From assembly GCF_026278345.1 (NCBI RefSeq), contig NZ_CP111085.1, positions 4,556,282 to 4,620,281 on the forward strand: 64,000 nt of DNA, read 5' to 3'. Below, one piece after another: positions 23,667-31,857 of the stretch (its first letter is position 1; each line of letters opens with the position of its first letter). The DNA comes from Tellurirhabdus rosea. GTDB lineage: Bacteria; Bacteroidota; Bacteroidia; Cytophagales; Spirosomataceae. Made by a program: the position numbers and the translations under genes. The notes under the pieces are model-generated. The model ran no database searches. It saw nothing but the letters and a program-made list of their open reading frames with translations, and had not been told where the DNA came from.

Positions 23667-24725
23667 ATGAATCGATTCTCTTTTGGTCGCCGTCCGATGG
23701 GAATGGCTCCCCGTTTTTCTCCTCAATTCACGCTCTCTGAACCGTTGATTTTCCGATACACGGCGTTCCTGCTGGCCCTGGTCTGGGCCGGGATGCTGGT
23801 CGGGTGCAGCAACTCCGACGACGATGTTTCGACGCTAGGCGACTGGCGGCGGCGCTCGGATTTTGAAGGCGTCGCCCGGAACGCGGCCACCGGCTTTGTC
23901 ATCGGCACGATTGCCTACATGGGCACCGGCACCAACGCCGACAACGAACGGCTGTCGGATTTCTGGGCGTATGATCCGGCCCGCAATACCTGGACGCAGG
24001 TAGCCAATTTTGCCGGAACGCCCCGCAACGCCGCCGTCGGGTTTGCCATCGGCAATAAAGGCTACGTCGGCACGGGCCTCAACGCCAACAGCGACCGCCT
24101 GAATGATTTCTGGGAATATGACCCGGCCGCCAACCGCTGGAAGCGGATTGCCGATTTCGGAGGAACCGCCCGCCGCAACGCCGTGGCCTTCGCGCTCGGC
24201 AGCAAAGGGTACGTGGGCACCGGCTTCGACGGCAACTACCTGAAAGACTTCTGGGCTTACGACCCCGCGGGCAACACCTGGACGAAGGTTGCCAGTTACG
24301 GCGGAGCCAAGCGCATCGGGGCCGTCAGCTTCGTTATCAATGGCCTGGCCTACGTCGGCACCGGCAACAACAACGGCACGGCCGAAAAAGACTGGTGGGC
24401 CTACGACCCGGCGCAGGACTTGTGGATCGAGAAAGACAATTTCAGCAGCGACGAGCTGGTGGCCCGCAGCTACGGCGTCGGCTTTGCCATCAAGTCGCGG
24501 GGGTACGTGACGGTCGGCGACGGCAACACGACCGTCTGGCAGTACAACCCCGACGACGACAGCTGGGCCACCCAGGGCACCTTCGAGGGCGCCACCCGGC
24601 AGTATGCCTTTGGCTTTGCCATCAACGGCAAGGGCTACCTGACCACCGGCAGCAGCGGCACCGGCCGGTTCGATGATCTGTGGGAATTCGATCCAACCGT
24701 GGCCCAGGATACCGATGAGGATTAG
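23667..24725 (+). CDS. Kelch-repeat beta-propeller lipoprotein
   Basis: A 352-residue protein from ATG 23667. The signal (FLLALVWAGMLVGC) ends in a lipobox, followed by acidic SNSDDD. The rest is about six kelch blades of about 50 residues, each with Gly-x-x-Tyr-x-Gly-Thr-Gly and Asp-x-Trp-x-Tyr-Asp-Pro (for example KGYVGTGLNANSDRLNDFW, EYDPAANRWKRI). Kelch propellers bind proteins or glycans. The gene ends 11 bp inside the next coding region, so the two are coupled. Longer frames from 23319 overlap the peptidase gene and are not needed. Confidence 0.9.
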   Translation: MNRFSFGRRPMGMAPRFSPQFTLSEPLIFRYTAFLLALVWAGMLVGCSNSDDDVSTLGDWRRRSDFEGVARNAATGFVIGTIAYMGTGTNADNERLSDFWAYDPARNTWTQVANFAGTPRNAAVGFAIGNKGYVGTGLNANSDRLNDFWEYDPAANRWKRIADFGGTARRNAVAFALGSKGYVGTGFDGNYLKDFWAYDPAGNTWTKVASYGGAKRIGAVSFVINGLAYVGTGNNNGTAEKDWWAYDPAQDLWIEKDNFSSDELVARSYGVGFAIKSRGYVTVGDGNTTVWQYNPDDDSWATQGTFEGATRQYAFGFAINGKGYLTTGSSGTGRFDDLWEFDPTVAQDTDED

Positions 24726-25065
24726 AACGCAACGCGGCCCCGAAAGCGCGCTGTACCGCTGGTGGCTGCTTTTTCTGTTCGGCAGCCTGACGCTGACTAC
24801 GGCCTACAAAGTGTACCGCCGCCCGGTCGGCTACGAACTGCGCGTGTTTTCAGCCGACAAAGGCTGGGGTTACCTGATTCTGCGGGACCGGAAGCCGCTG
24901 ATTTATCAGCCTACCGTACCGGGAGTAGCCGGCCACGCGGGCTTCTCCGACCGTGACCAGGCCCGGCGGGCTGGCGAAACGGTCGTTCGGAAGCTCCGCA
25001 GCGGGCAGTCGCCGCCCACGCTGACGGCCACCGAACTGCAGCGCCTGGGCGTGACTTCACCCTGA
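24715..25065 (+). CDS. DUF4907-family protein
   Basis: A 116-residue protein, beginning inside the last codons of the kelch gene (ATG 24715). It has one membrane segment (WWLLFLFGSLTLTTAY) and a compact domain: GYELRVFSADKGWGYLILRD, then LIYQPTVPGVAGHAGFSDRD and QARRAGETVVRKL. The I-Y-Q-P-x-x-P-x-x-x-G-x-x-x-F block is the DUF4907 signature, a family found almost only in Bacteroidota. The function is unknown, but its consistent pairing with kelch and S41 genes suggests one surface complex. A terminator hairpin follows. Confidence 0.85.
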   Translation: MRIRTQRGPESALYRWWLLFLFGSLTLTTAYKVYRRPVGYELRVFSADKGWGYLILRDRKPLIYQPTVPGVAGHAGFSDRDQARRAGETVVRKLRSGQSPPTLTATELQRLGVTSP

Positions 25066-25091
25066 CGGGCGCGCCCGTTCTGCATCCATAA

Positions 25092-25125
25092 GTCAGCCCT
25101 TTCCTGATAACCGGAAAAGGCTGAC
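25092..25125 (+). terminator. Terminator-like hairpin
   Basis: A gtcagcc...ggctgac stem reinforced by tttcc/ggaaa, 26 bp behind the DUF4907 stop. The T-run is poor, so termination may be partial and the DUF4270 gene may still be co-transcribed. Confidence 0.6.
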
Positions 25126-25173
25126 AGCCTGTTATTCGCTCAATCGCTCAATTACTAATTCGCTCAATTATTT

Positions 25174-26481
25174 ATGGGTATAAAAAGGTGCATCGGCGGG
25201 CTGCTGCTGCTGGCGGGTGCTTTTTTGTCCTGCCAATCCGAGGAGACGGCCGTTGGTCTGTCGCTGGTCGGGCCGGACGAGGTGCAGGTTCAGGTGATCG
25301 ACTCGGTAACGATCCGGACCTCGACGGTGCTGGTGCCGGATTCGTTCGTGACTTCGGCCGACACGAACGTGCTCATCGGGCAGTGGTCGGACGCGCTGAC
25401 CGGCCGGGCCACCGCCCGCGGGTTTGCGTCCTTCGACTATGCCGCCAACGAACTGGCCAACACCAGCGGTCTGCGGCTGGATTCGCTGGTGCTGGAACTG
25501 GGCTACACCTTTGCCTACGGCGACACGACCGCCCGCGTCGATCTGGCGCTGCACCGGCTTCAGGCCCCGCTGGCCGAGCAGACGTACGACAATACCGACG
25601 CGGTGGCCTACGAAACGGTGCCGCTGTTTCAGCGAACCCTGCTGCCCCGACCCAACAGCGGCACCCGCCAGCTTCGCTTCCGGATGCCGGACAATCTGGC
25701 CCTGTCGTTCTGGAACGGCCTGCTGACCCGCCAGATTGTCGATGCCGCCACGCTGGCCGATTTCTGGAAAGGAATTGCCCTGACGGGCGCAACTTCGGGC
25801 AATGTCTTTGTCGGTTTTGCCGCCGGGCAGCGTTCCGGCCTTCGGCTGTACTACCACGCCACGGACATCAGCGGCACGGCCACGTCCCTGCAATTTCCGT
25901 TGCAGGGAACGCATTTTACCCAGTTAACAGCCGACCGGAGCGGGACGCCCCTGCAATCGCTCCGGCAGCGGGCCGACGCCGTGAGCAGTGGGCTGACGGA
26001 CCGGAGTTCGTTTGTGGCGATGGGCGTCGGGCTGCGTACCCGGATCGAGTTTCCGTACCTGGGTCAGTTCGAAAAGCCCGAGCGGTTTATTGGCCTGAAC
26101 CATGCCGAACTGGTTCTGGAACCGATGCGGCGCACGGACCGCGACAACATGGCCCCTCCGGCGACGCTCGCGCTGTACCAGACCAACAGCCAGAACGAAC
26201 TGCTGGCCGAAGTGCCCGGCGGCCCGACGGGGTCGAGCGGGGCGGTGGCGGCGTACAGCATCGACCCCACCTCGCTGGAACTGACCGACGGATACCGTTT
26301 CGACCTCTCGCAGTACATCAGCCAGGTGATTCGCCGACAGATTACCAACCGGGCCCTGCTGCTGACCGCGCCCGCCGCCCAGCCCGACCTGACCTTGCTC
26401 GTTCGGCGCGTAACGCTGGGCGACGGGCAGCGCCCGACCGACCGCATGCGCCTCCGCCTGTACCTGACCACGGGCAGCTGA
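25174..26481 (+). CDS. DUF4270-family lipoprotein
   Basis: A 435-residue lipoprotein (signal GGLLLLAGAFLSC, lipobox Cys, then QSEE). The mature sequence begins with GLSLVGPDEVQVQVIDSVTI and contains SFVTSADTNVLIGQWSDALTG, the usual DUF4270 opening in which a Gly-x-x-x-D-x-x-x-G element introduces a jelly-roll-like beta domain. A second beta domain ends in RMRLRLYLTTGS. The family is Bacteroidota-specific and of unknown function, usually exported to the outer membrane. The open frame in the alternative plus frame over the same stretch is a shadow. Confidence 0.85.
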   Translation: MGIKRCIGGLLLLAGAFLSCQSEETAVGLSLVGPDEVQVQVIDSVTIRTSTVLVPDSFVTSADTNVLIGQWSDALTGRATARGFASFDYAANELANTSGLRLDSLVLELGYTFAYGDTTARVDLALHRLQAPLAEQTYDNTDAVAYETVPLFQRTLLPRPNSGTRQLRFRMPDNLALSFWNGLLTRQIVDAATLADFWKGIALTGATSGNVFVGFAAGQRSGLRLYYHATDISGTATSLQFPLQGTHFTQLTADRSGTPLQSLRQRADAVSSGLTDRSSFVAMGVGLRTRIEFPYLGQFEKPERFIGLNHAELVLEPMRRTDRDNMAPPATLALYQTNSQNELLAEVPGGPTGSSGAVAAYSIDPTSLELTDGYRFDLSQYISQVIRRQITNRALLLTAPAAQPDLTLLVRRVTLGDGQRPTDRMRLRLYLTTGS

Positions 26482-26701
26482 CGCGCCGCCCAGCGTTGGT
26501 AAAAGGCTGATTCTGTTGGGTTTTTAAAAAATATCCCGTCCTGCCGGGTGTCGTGTATAGGTAATCTTTCCCGCTTCCCGCCTTTTTGTCTACAAAAAGG
26601 CTCTGCTGCCGCCGCCCTCCGGAATCTGTCCCGCGCTAACGGGGCTATTCCCGGCCGCGGCGGCGCCGAAGACGCTGGTGAAACCACCCAAACCGATCCC
26701 C

Positions 26702-27586
26702 ATGAAAACGAAACGCAGAGATTTTCTGCTTCAGGCCGCCGGACTGCTGAGCGCCACGGCCCTGGCGGCCATGACCCCGCCCCGGAAAGGCAAAGCCGCC
26801 CGGCCGATGGTGGTTTTTGTTACCGGCGACCATGAGTACAGCAGCGAGGAAACCATGCCGCTACTGGCCGCCGAACTGGAGAAGAATTACGGCCTGCGCA
26901 CGAAGGTGCTCAAAGCCTACCCCGATTATAACGCCGAGAAAGACATTCCGGGCCTCGAAGCCCTTCGCGAAGCCGATCTGGCCGTTTTCTACCTCCGCTG
27001 GCGTCTGTTGCCGGCCGACCAGCTTCAGCATATTGACAATTACCTGAAATCGGGCAAGCCCGTGATGGGCTTCCGCACGACCACCCACGCCTTCAATTAC
27101 CCGGAGGGCGACGAACGCAAACGCTGGAACGCCTTCGGTGAGTTTGCCTTCGGCAGTCCGCCGGGTTGGGGCGGGGCGGCCAAACATACGCATTACGGCC
27201 ATAAAAGCACCACGGACGTGACCGTCATTCCGGAAGCGGCCAGCCACCCGATCCTGACCGGCGTGACGGGGCCATTCCACGTGCCGTCCTGGCTGTACCG
27301 CGTGCAGCCCGATTACCCGGCCAAAGGGTCCGTTTCGCTGCTGATGGGGAAATCGGTCAATCCCGATAAACCCGCCATCGACAACCCCGTTGCCTGGACC
27401 TGGCAGAACCAGTGGGGCGGCCGGGCGTTTATGACCACCCTGGGCCATCCCGAAGATTTTGCGGCCGAGCCTTTCCAGCGGCTGGTCGTCAACGCGATTC
27501 ACTGGAGCCTGGGCCAGCCGGTTCCCAAGAAGTGGAAAGGCAAAATCAACATCGACGTTCCCTACGGCCATCCTAAAAAATCCTGA
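26702..27586 (+). CDS. ThuA-like (trehalose-utilisation type) exported protein
   Basis: A 294-residue protein starting with a Tat signal (MKTKRRDFLLQAAGLLSATA). The mature domain opens PMVVFVTGDHEYSSEETMPL and shows the ThuA/glutamine-amidotransferase-like features AVFYLRWRLLPADQLQHI, GFRTTTHAF and a C-terminal GGRAFMTTLGHPEDF. ThuA domains are thought to act in sugar oxidation or as GATase-like folds lacking the catalytic Cys. It is coupled to the haem/propeller fusion that starts 5 bp after its stop, a pairing repeatedly seen in Planctomycetes and Bacteroidota sugar loci. Confidence 0.88.
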   Translation: MKTKRRDFLLQAAGLLSATALAAMTPPRKGKAARPMVVFVTGDHEYSSEETMPLLAAELEKNYGLRTKVLKAYPDYNAEKDIPGLEALREADLAVFYLRWRLLPADQLQHIDNYLKSGKPVMGFRTTTHAFNYPEGDERKRWNAFGEFAFGSPPGWGGAAKHTHYGHKSTTDVTVIPEAASHPILTGVTGPFHVPSWLYRVQPDYPAKGSVSLLMGKSVNPDKPAIDNPVAWTWQNQWGGRAFMTTLGHPEDFAAEPFQRLVVNAIHWSLGQPVPKKWKGKINIDVPYGHPKKS

Positions 27587-27590
27587 CCGC

Positions 27591-30500
27591 ATGAAAGCTT
27601 TATTTGGGGCAAAAAATAGCCTTTTCGGCCTTGTGGCTTCGCTCGGCGTCCTGATTGTCGGGTTCAGCGCCTTTCAGGTGAGCGAGACGAAGGTGGTGCC
27701 GGTCGGGCAGGGGACGCGCATCATGCTGATCGGCAACAACCTCGGGTCGCGCATGATGAATTTCGGCCATTTCGACACGGAACTGCTGGTGCGGTATCCC
27801 GACAACCGGTTGTTTATCCGCAACCTGTGCGACGGCGGCGATACGCCGGGTTTCCGGCCCCACGCCAGCCGGTTCTCGCCCTGGGCGTTTCCGGGGGCGG
27901 AGAAATTCCAGACTGAACTGGCCAATAATTCGGACAGCGAAGGCCATTTCGAGACGCCCGACCAGTGGCTGACGCGGCTTCAGGCCGACGTTATCATCGG
28001 CTTTTTTGGGTACAACGAAGCGTTTCAGGGCCGCGAGGGACTGGCCAATTACAAAGCCGAACTCGACGCGTTTATCAAACATTCGCTGAACCAGAAATAT
28101 AACGGCCGCTCGGCCCCGCAGCTGGTGCTGGTGTCGCCCATCGCCTTTGAAGACCTGTCGGACCGCTATGATCTGCCCAACGGTAAGGCCGAAAACGCCA
28201 ATCTGGCCCTCTACACAGCCGCCATGAAGGAAGTTGCCGGGCGGAACGGCGTCCCGTTTGTCGATGCCTTCACGCCCTCGCAGCAGTGGTACGCCGCCAG
28301 CGCCGAGCCGCTGACCATCGACGGGTTTCAGCTCACCGACGATGGATACAAAAAACTGAGCGTGCTGCTGGCCGACCAGATTTTCGGCAAAGCGCCCGCC
28401 AAAGCCGAAGCCCGCCGCGCCCAGATCCGCGAAGCGGTGATCGAAAAGGACTGGATGTGGCATAACGATTACAAAATTCCCAACGGCGTGCACGTCTACG
28501 GACGACGCTACAATCCGTTCGGGCCGGACAATTACCCCGCCGAAATCGAAAAAATCCGCCAGATGACGGCGATTCGCGATACGGCGGTCTGGCTGGCAGC
28601 TTCCAAAGGGCAGAAAATGGACATCGCCGCCGCCGACCAGCGCACCCGCCGCCTGCCGGAGGTGAAAACGAACTACAACCCCGAAAAGAACGGCAGCCTG
28701 AAATACCTCTACGGCGAAGAGGCCGTCGGCAAGCTGAAAGTGGCCCCGGGGTACAAAATCGAGCTGTTTGCGTCTGAGAAGGAGTTTCCGGACCTGGCCA
28801 AACCCATGCAGATGTCGTTCGACAACCGGGGTCGTCTGTGGGTGGCCTGCATGCCGAGCTACCCGCACTACAAGCCCGGCGACCCAAAACCCGACGATAA
28901 AATCATCATTCTGGAAGACACCAACAACGACGGAAAAGCCGACAAGCAGACCACCTTTGCCGACCACCTGCACCTGCCGATTGGCTTTGAAATCGCTCCC
29001 GAAGGCGTTTATCTCTCGCAGGGAACCAACTTCCTGCTACTGACCGATACCAACGGCGACGACCGGGCCGACAAGCGCGAGATTCTGCTCAGCGGCTTTG
29101 ATGACCACGATACGCACCACAACAGCCACGCCTATACGACCGACCCGTCCGGGGCGATTTACTCAGGCGAGGGCGTTTTCCTGCATACCAACGTCGAGAC
29201 GCCGTATGGACCCGTCCGCGCCACGAACGGCGGCTTTTACCGCTATAGCCCGCAGCTGAAAAAACTCGAACGGACGGCCCAGCTGTCGATTCCGAACCCC
29301 TGGGGGATCACCTTCGACGACTGGGGCCAGCCGTTCTTTGCCGAAACGTCCAGCCCCGATTTCCGCTGGATGCTGCCGGGGACGGTGCTGCCCCGCTACG
29401 GCGAGTACACCCACAAGTCGAAACAGCTCATTGAGGATGCGCACCGCGTCCGGCCGACTTCGGGCATCGAGTTTGTCTCCAGCCGCCACTTTCCCGACGA
29501 GGTGCAGGGCGATTTCCTGATCAACAACACCATCGGTTTTCTGGGTACGAAGATGCACCGGCTGACCGACGACGGTACGGGTTACAAAAGCACGCACCGG
29601 CTGGACCTGATCGTGAGCGAAGACCGGAATTTCCGCCCCGTCGATCTGGAATTTGCCCCAGACGGCTCGCTGTACGTCATCGACTGGCACAACATCCTGA
29701 TCGGGCACATGCAGCACAACGCCCGCGACCCGCTGCGCGACCACATGCATGGCCGGGTGTACCGGATTACGTACCCGTCGCGGCCGCTGGTGACGCCGGC
29801 TAAGGTGGCCGGAGCGAGCGTGGACGAACTGCTGACCAATCTCAAACTGCCCGAGTACCGCACCCGTTACCGCACCCGGCGGGAACTGAGAGGCCGTAAA
29901 GCGAGCGAAGTGCTGCCGAAACTGACGGCCTGGGCGGCCTCGCTCGACAAAGCCGACCCGCGTTATGAACACCACCTGCTCGAAGGCCTGTGGGTAAGCT
30001 GGGGCCTCAACAAGGTGGACCAGAAACTGCTCCGGCAACTGCTGAAAGCGAAGGATTACCGCGTCCGGGCGGCGGCCGTGCAGGTCGTGCGCTACACGGG
30101 GCACCAGGTAGCCGACCAGGCGGACCTGCTCATGCAGGCCGTTCGGGACGACAACAGCCGCGTCCGGCTGACGGCTCTGGTGGCGGCTTCCTGGATTGGA
30201 AAAGAAAAAGGCCTGCCGATTCTGGCGGAAGCGGCCCGGAAGCCGTTGGACGACTGGATGAAGCCGCCCTACGAAACGGCCGTGGCGCACCTGAACGGAC
30301 GGGGCGTCAAGAAGCAGAAAGAGGTTACCGTTACGTCCCACCTGAAAGGCGAAGAACTGGCGCTGCACACGCTGGGCCGGGAAATCTTTGCGCGGGAAGG
30401 CTACTGCATCACCTGCCACCAGGCCGACGGCAAAGGGCTGGCGGCTTCCGGATTCCCGCCGCTTTCGGGTACGAAATGGGTACTGGGCAATGAAGAACGC

Positions 30501-30785
30501 CTCATTAAAATCGTCCTGAAAGGACTGATGGGACCCATTGAAGTGAACGGAAAACACTATCCCGGCCAGGTGCCGATGACGCCCTACGGCGGCATGCTCA
30601 ACGACCGGGAAGTAGCCGCGGTGCTGACCTATGTGCGCAATTCGTTCGGGAACCAGGCCCCCGCCGTGATGCCCGAAACGGTAAAGAAAGTGCGGGCCGC
30701 TACCGAGAAGAAAAAGGATTTTTACACCCCGGAACAACTGCTGAAAGACCATCCGATGGAGGTCGAAACGGCTCAGGGTAAATGA
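27591..30785 (+). CDS. SGNH hydrolase / PVC-type beta-propeller / HEAT / cytochrome c fusion
   Basis: A 1064-residue exported protein from ATG 27591. The order of parts is: signal (LFGLVASLGVLIVGFSAF); an SGNH/GDSL-like domain (IMLIGNNLGSRM, VLVSPIAFEDL, ending IDGFQLTDDGYKKLSVLLAD; about 30-270); a PVC-type beta-propeller (YKIELFASEKEFPDLAKPMQ, FDNRGRLWVACMPSYPHY, LYVIDWHNILIGHMQHN; about 390-720); HEAT repeats (about 770-890); a C-terminal cytochrome c with CITCH near residue 938 and a Met-containing loop. Such enzymes are predicted quinohaem-like sugar dehydrogenases acting in the periplasm. The N-terminal hydrolase fusion may remove acyl groups from the same substrate. Confidence 0.88.
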   Translation: MKALFGAKNSLFGLVASLGVLIVGFSAFQVSETKVVPVGQGTRIMLIGNNLGSRMMNFGHFDTELLVRYPDNRLFIRNLCDGGDTPGFRPHASRFSPWAFPGAEKFQTELANNSDSEGHFETPDQWLTRLQADVIIGFFGYNEAFQGREGLANYKAELDAFIKHSLNQKYNGRSAPQLVLVSPIAFEDLSDRYDLPNGKAENANLALYTAAMKEVAGRNGVPFVDAFTPSQQWYAASAEPLTIDGFQLTDDGYKKLSVLLADQIFGKAPAKAEARRAQIREAVIEKDWMWHNDYKIPNGVHVYGRRYNPFGPDNYPAEIEKIRQMTAIRDTAVWLAASKGQKMDIAAADQRTRRLPEVKTNYNPEKNGSLKYLYGEEAVGKLKVAPGYKIELFASEKEFPDLAKPMQMSFDNRGRLWVACMPSYPHYKPGDPKPDDKIIILEDTNNDGKADKQTTFADHLHLPIGFEIAPEGVYLSQGTNFLLLTDTNGDDRADKREILLSGFDDHDTHHNSHAYTTDPSGAIYSGEGVFLHTNVETPYGPVRATNGGFYRYSPQLKKLERTAQLSIPNPWGITFDDWGQPFFAETSSPDFRWMLPGTVLPRYGEYTHKSKQLIEDAHRVRPTSGIEFVSSRHFPDEVQGDFLINNTIGFLGTKMHRLTDDGTGYKSTHRLDLIVSEDRNFRPVDLEFAPDGSLYVIDWHNILIGHMQHNARDPLRDHMHGRVYRITYPSRPLVTPAKVAGASVDELLTNLKLPEYRTRYRTRRELRGRKASEVLPKLTAWAASLDKADPRYEHHLLEGLWVSWGLNKVDQKLLRQLLKAKDYRVRAAAVQVVRYTGHQVADQADLLMQAVRDDNSRVRLTALVAASWIGKEKGLPILAEAARKPLDDWMKPPYETAVAHLNGRGVKKQKEVTVTSHLKGEELALHTLGREIFAREGYCITCHQADGKGLAASGFPPLSGTKWVLGNEERLIKIVLKGLMGPIEVNGKHYPGQVPMTPYGGMLNDREVAAVLTYVRNSFGNQAPAVMPETVKKVRAATEKKKDFYTPEQLLKDHPMEVETAQGK

Positions 30786-30829
30786 TTAAATGAATTTAAT
30801 ACAGACCATTCATATGTTATCTGTACCTT

Positions 30830-30855
30830 AGCGGAGCAATTGCTCCGCTTTTTTT
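30830..30855 (+). terminator. Intrinsic terminator after the fusion gene
   Basis: The perfect palindrome AGCGGAGCAATTGCTCCGCT (30830-30849) is followed by TTTTTT. The next gene's first ATG lies directly behind the T-run, which argues that its real start is downstream. Confidence 0.85.
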
Positions 30856-31785
30856 ATGTGTCTGTTTAATACGGGGATTTTGGGCCAAAAGACTTTTTTC
30901 AGGCTGTTTCAGATCGGTTTTTTGTTCACGATTATGTCTTGTAAACCGGAGAAGGACCCGGCGGTTGAGGCCCGGAAAGACTGGACGGCTTACCGGGTGG
31001 CCCACCTGGTGCGCGTGCAGCCGCACCCACTGGATGGCGATGAGTCAGTGGACTCGCTTCAACTCACGTACACCGCCGCCGGAAAGCTGGACCGGATCAA
31101 CGAAGTGCGTTTCAGCCGACACCTGATTTCCGGAAAAATCGAAAACCGGCAGGAGGAGCGTCACCAGCTTGTATACGCCGCCAGCGGCCGTCTCCAGGAG
31201 ATCCGGACCGACTGGAACCAGCGGAGCCAGCCGACCGAACCGAACCAGTGGACTTCCGGCGGACGGATGCTCTGCGACTACGACGCAGCGGGCAGACTGG
31301 TGAACCTGACCTACGATTTTCAGAGCCGTCAGGAAAAGCTGTTCCACGAGCTGGGCTTTGCGCCCCAGGGCCAGCCCACGCGGATTGTAACCCGGCTGAA
31401 AACGCCGGAGTTTACGCTGCAATACGATGCCCGCGGCAATGCGGTCAAAACCCGCCAGCTTTACAGCGACGGCACGGGCGGCTACGAGCGGACGTTCACC
31501 TTCGACGCAAACCCGAATCCGTTCCGGCTGCTGAGCGGGGCCGGTTTGCCGTTGCTAATCTTTTTCCGCGACGGCGGCGATCTGGGCTGGAATTACCAGT
31601 ATGCCATTACCAGCCAGAACAACCCACTGACCATCCGGGCGACGAGCCTCGGCGGCATGCACGGCCCGCTGCTGAACCCGAACCTGACGATCAGTTACCG
31701 CTACAACCCCGCCAATCTGCCGCTGGAAGCCCGCGTGGTCAGCCCGGCGCAGGCGTTGCGGATTTTCCGGTTTTACTACGAATAA
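30856..31785 (+). CDS. Hypothetical lipoprotein with RHS-like strand repeats
   Basis: Up to 309 residues. The first ATG (30856) touches the preceding terminator; TTG at 30880 would give a better lipoprotein signal (GQKTFFRLFQIGFLFTIMSC, lipobox Cys before KPEKDP). The mature part alternates short strands of the type LQLTYTAAGKLDRINEVRF, HQLVYAASGRLQEIRTDW, MLCDYDAAGRLVNLTYDF and FTLQYDARGNAVKTRQLY. Each contains Tyr-x-Ala/Asp-x-Gly-x-Leu, like the YD/RHS-type repeats that stack into long beta sheets. Proteins of this kind are common in Bacteroidota as DUF4595-like lipoproteins of unknown role. Confidence 0.7.
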   Translation: MCLFNTGILGQKTFFRLFQIGFLFTIMSCKPEKDPAVEARKDWTAYRVAHLVRVQPHPLDGDESVDSLQLTYTAAGKLDRINEVRFSRHLISGKIENRQEERHQLVYAASGRLQEIRTDWNQRSQPTEPNQWTSGGRMLCDYDAAGRLVNLTYDFQSRQEKLFHELGFAPQGQPTRIVTRLKTPEFTLQYDARGNAVKTRQLYSDGTGGYERTFTFDANPNPFRLLSGAGLPLLIFFRDGGDLGWNYQYAITSQNNPLTIRATSLGGMHGPLLNPNLTISYRYNPANLPLEARVVSPAQALRIFRFYYE

Positions 31786-31806
31786 CGTTTCCAGCTATAC
31801 GAAAGC

Positions 31807-31842
31807 AAAAAAGCCGTCTCCTGCGCAGGAGACGGCTTTTTT
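31807..31842. terminator. Bidirectional terminator
   Basis: A 36-bp perfect palindrome: AAAAAAGCCGTCTCCTG and its complement, so it has A/T tails on both sides. It separates the convergent lipoprotein gene and murA and should stop transcripts from both sides. Confidence 0.92.
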
Positions 31843-31857
31843 GTATCAATTAACGAA

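Noticed and set aside
25188..26510. 440-codon frame in the second plus-strand reading over the DUF4270 gene
   Set aside because: Arg/Gly/Pro-rich shadow frame without signal or motifs; the DUF4270 frame has a lipobox and family signature.
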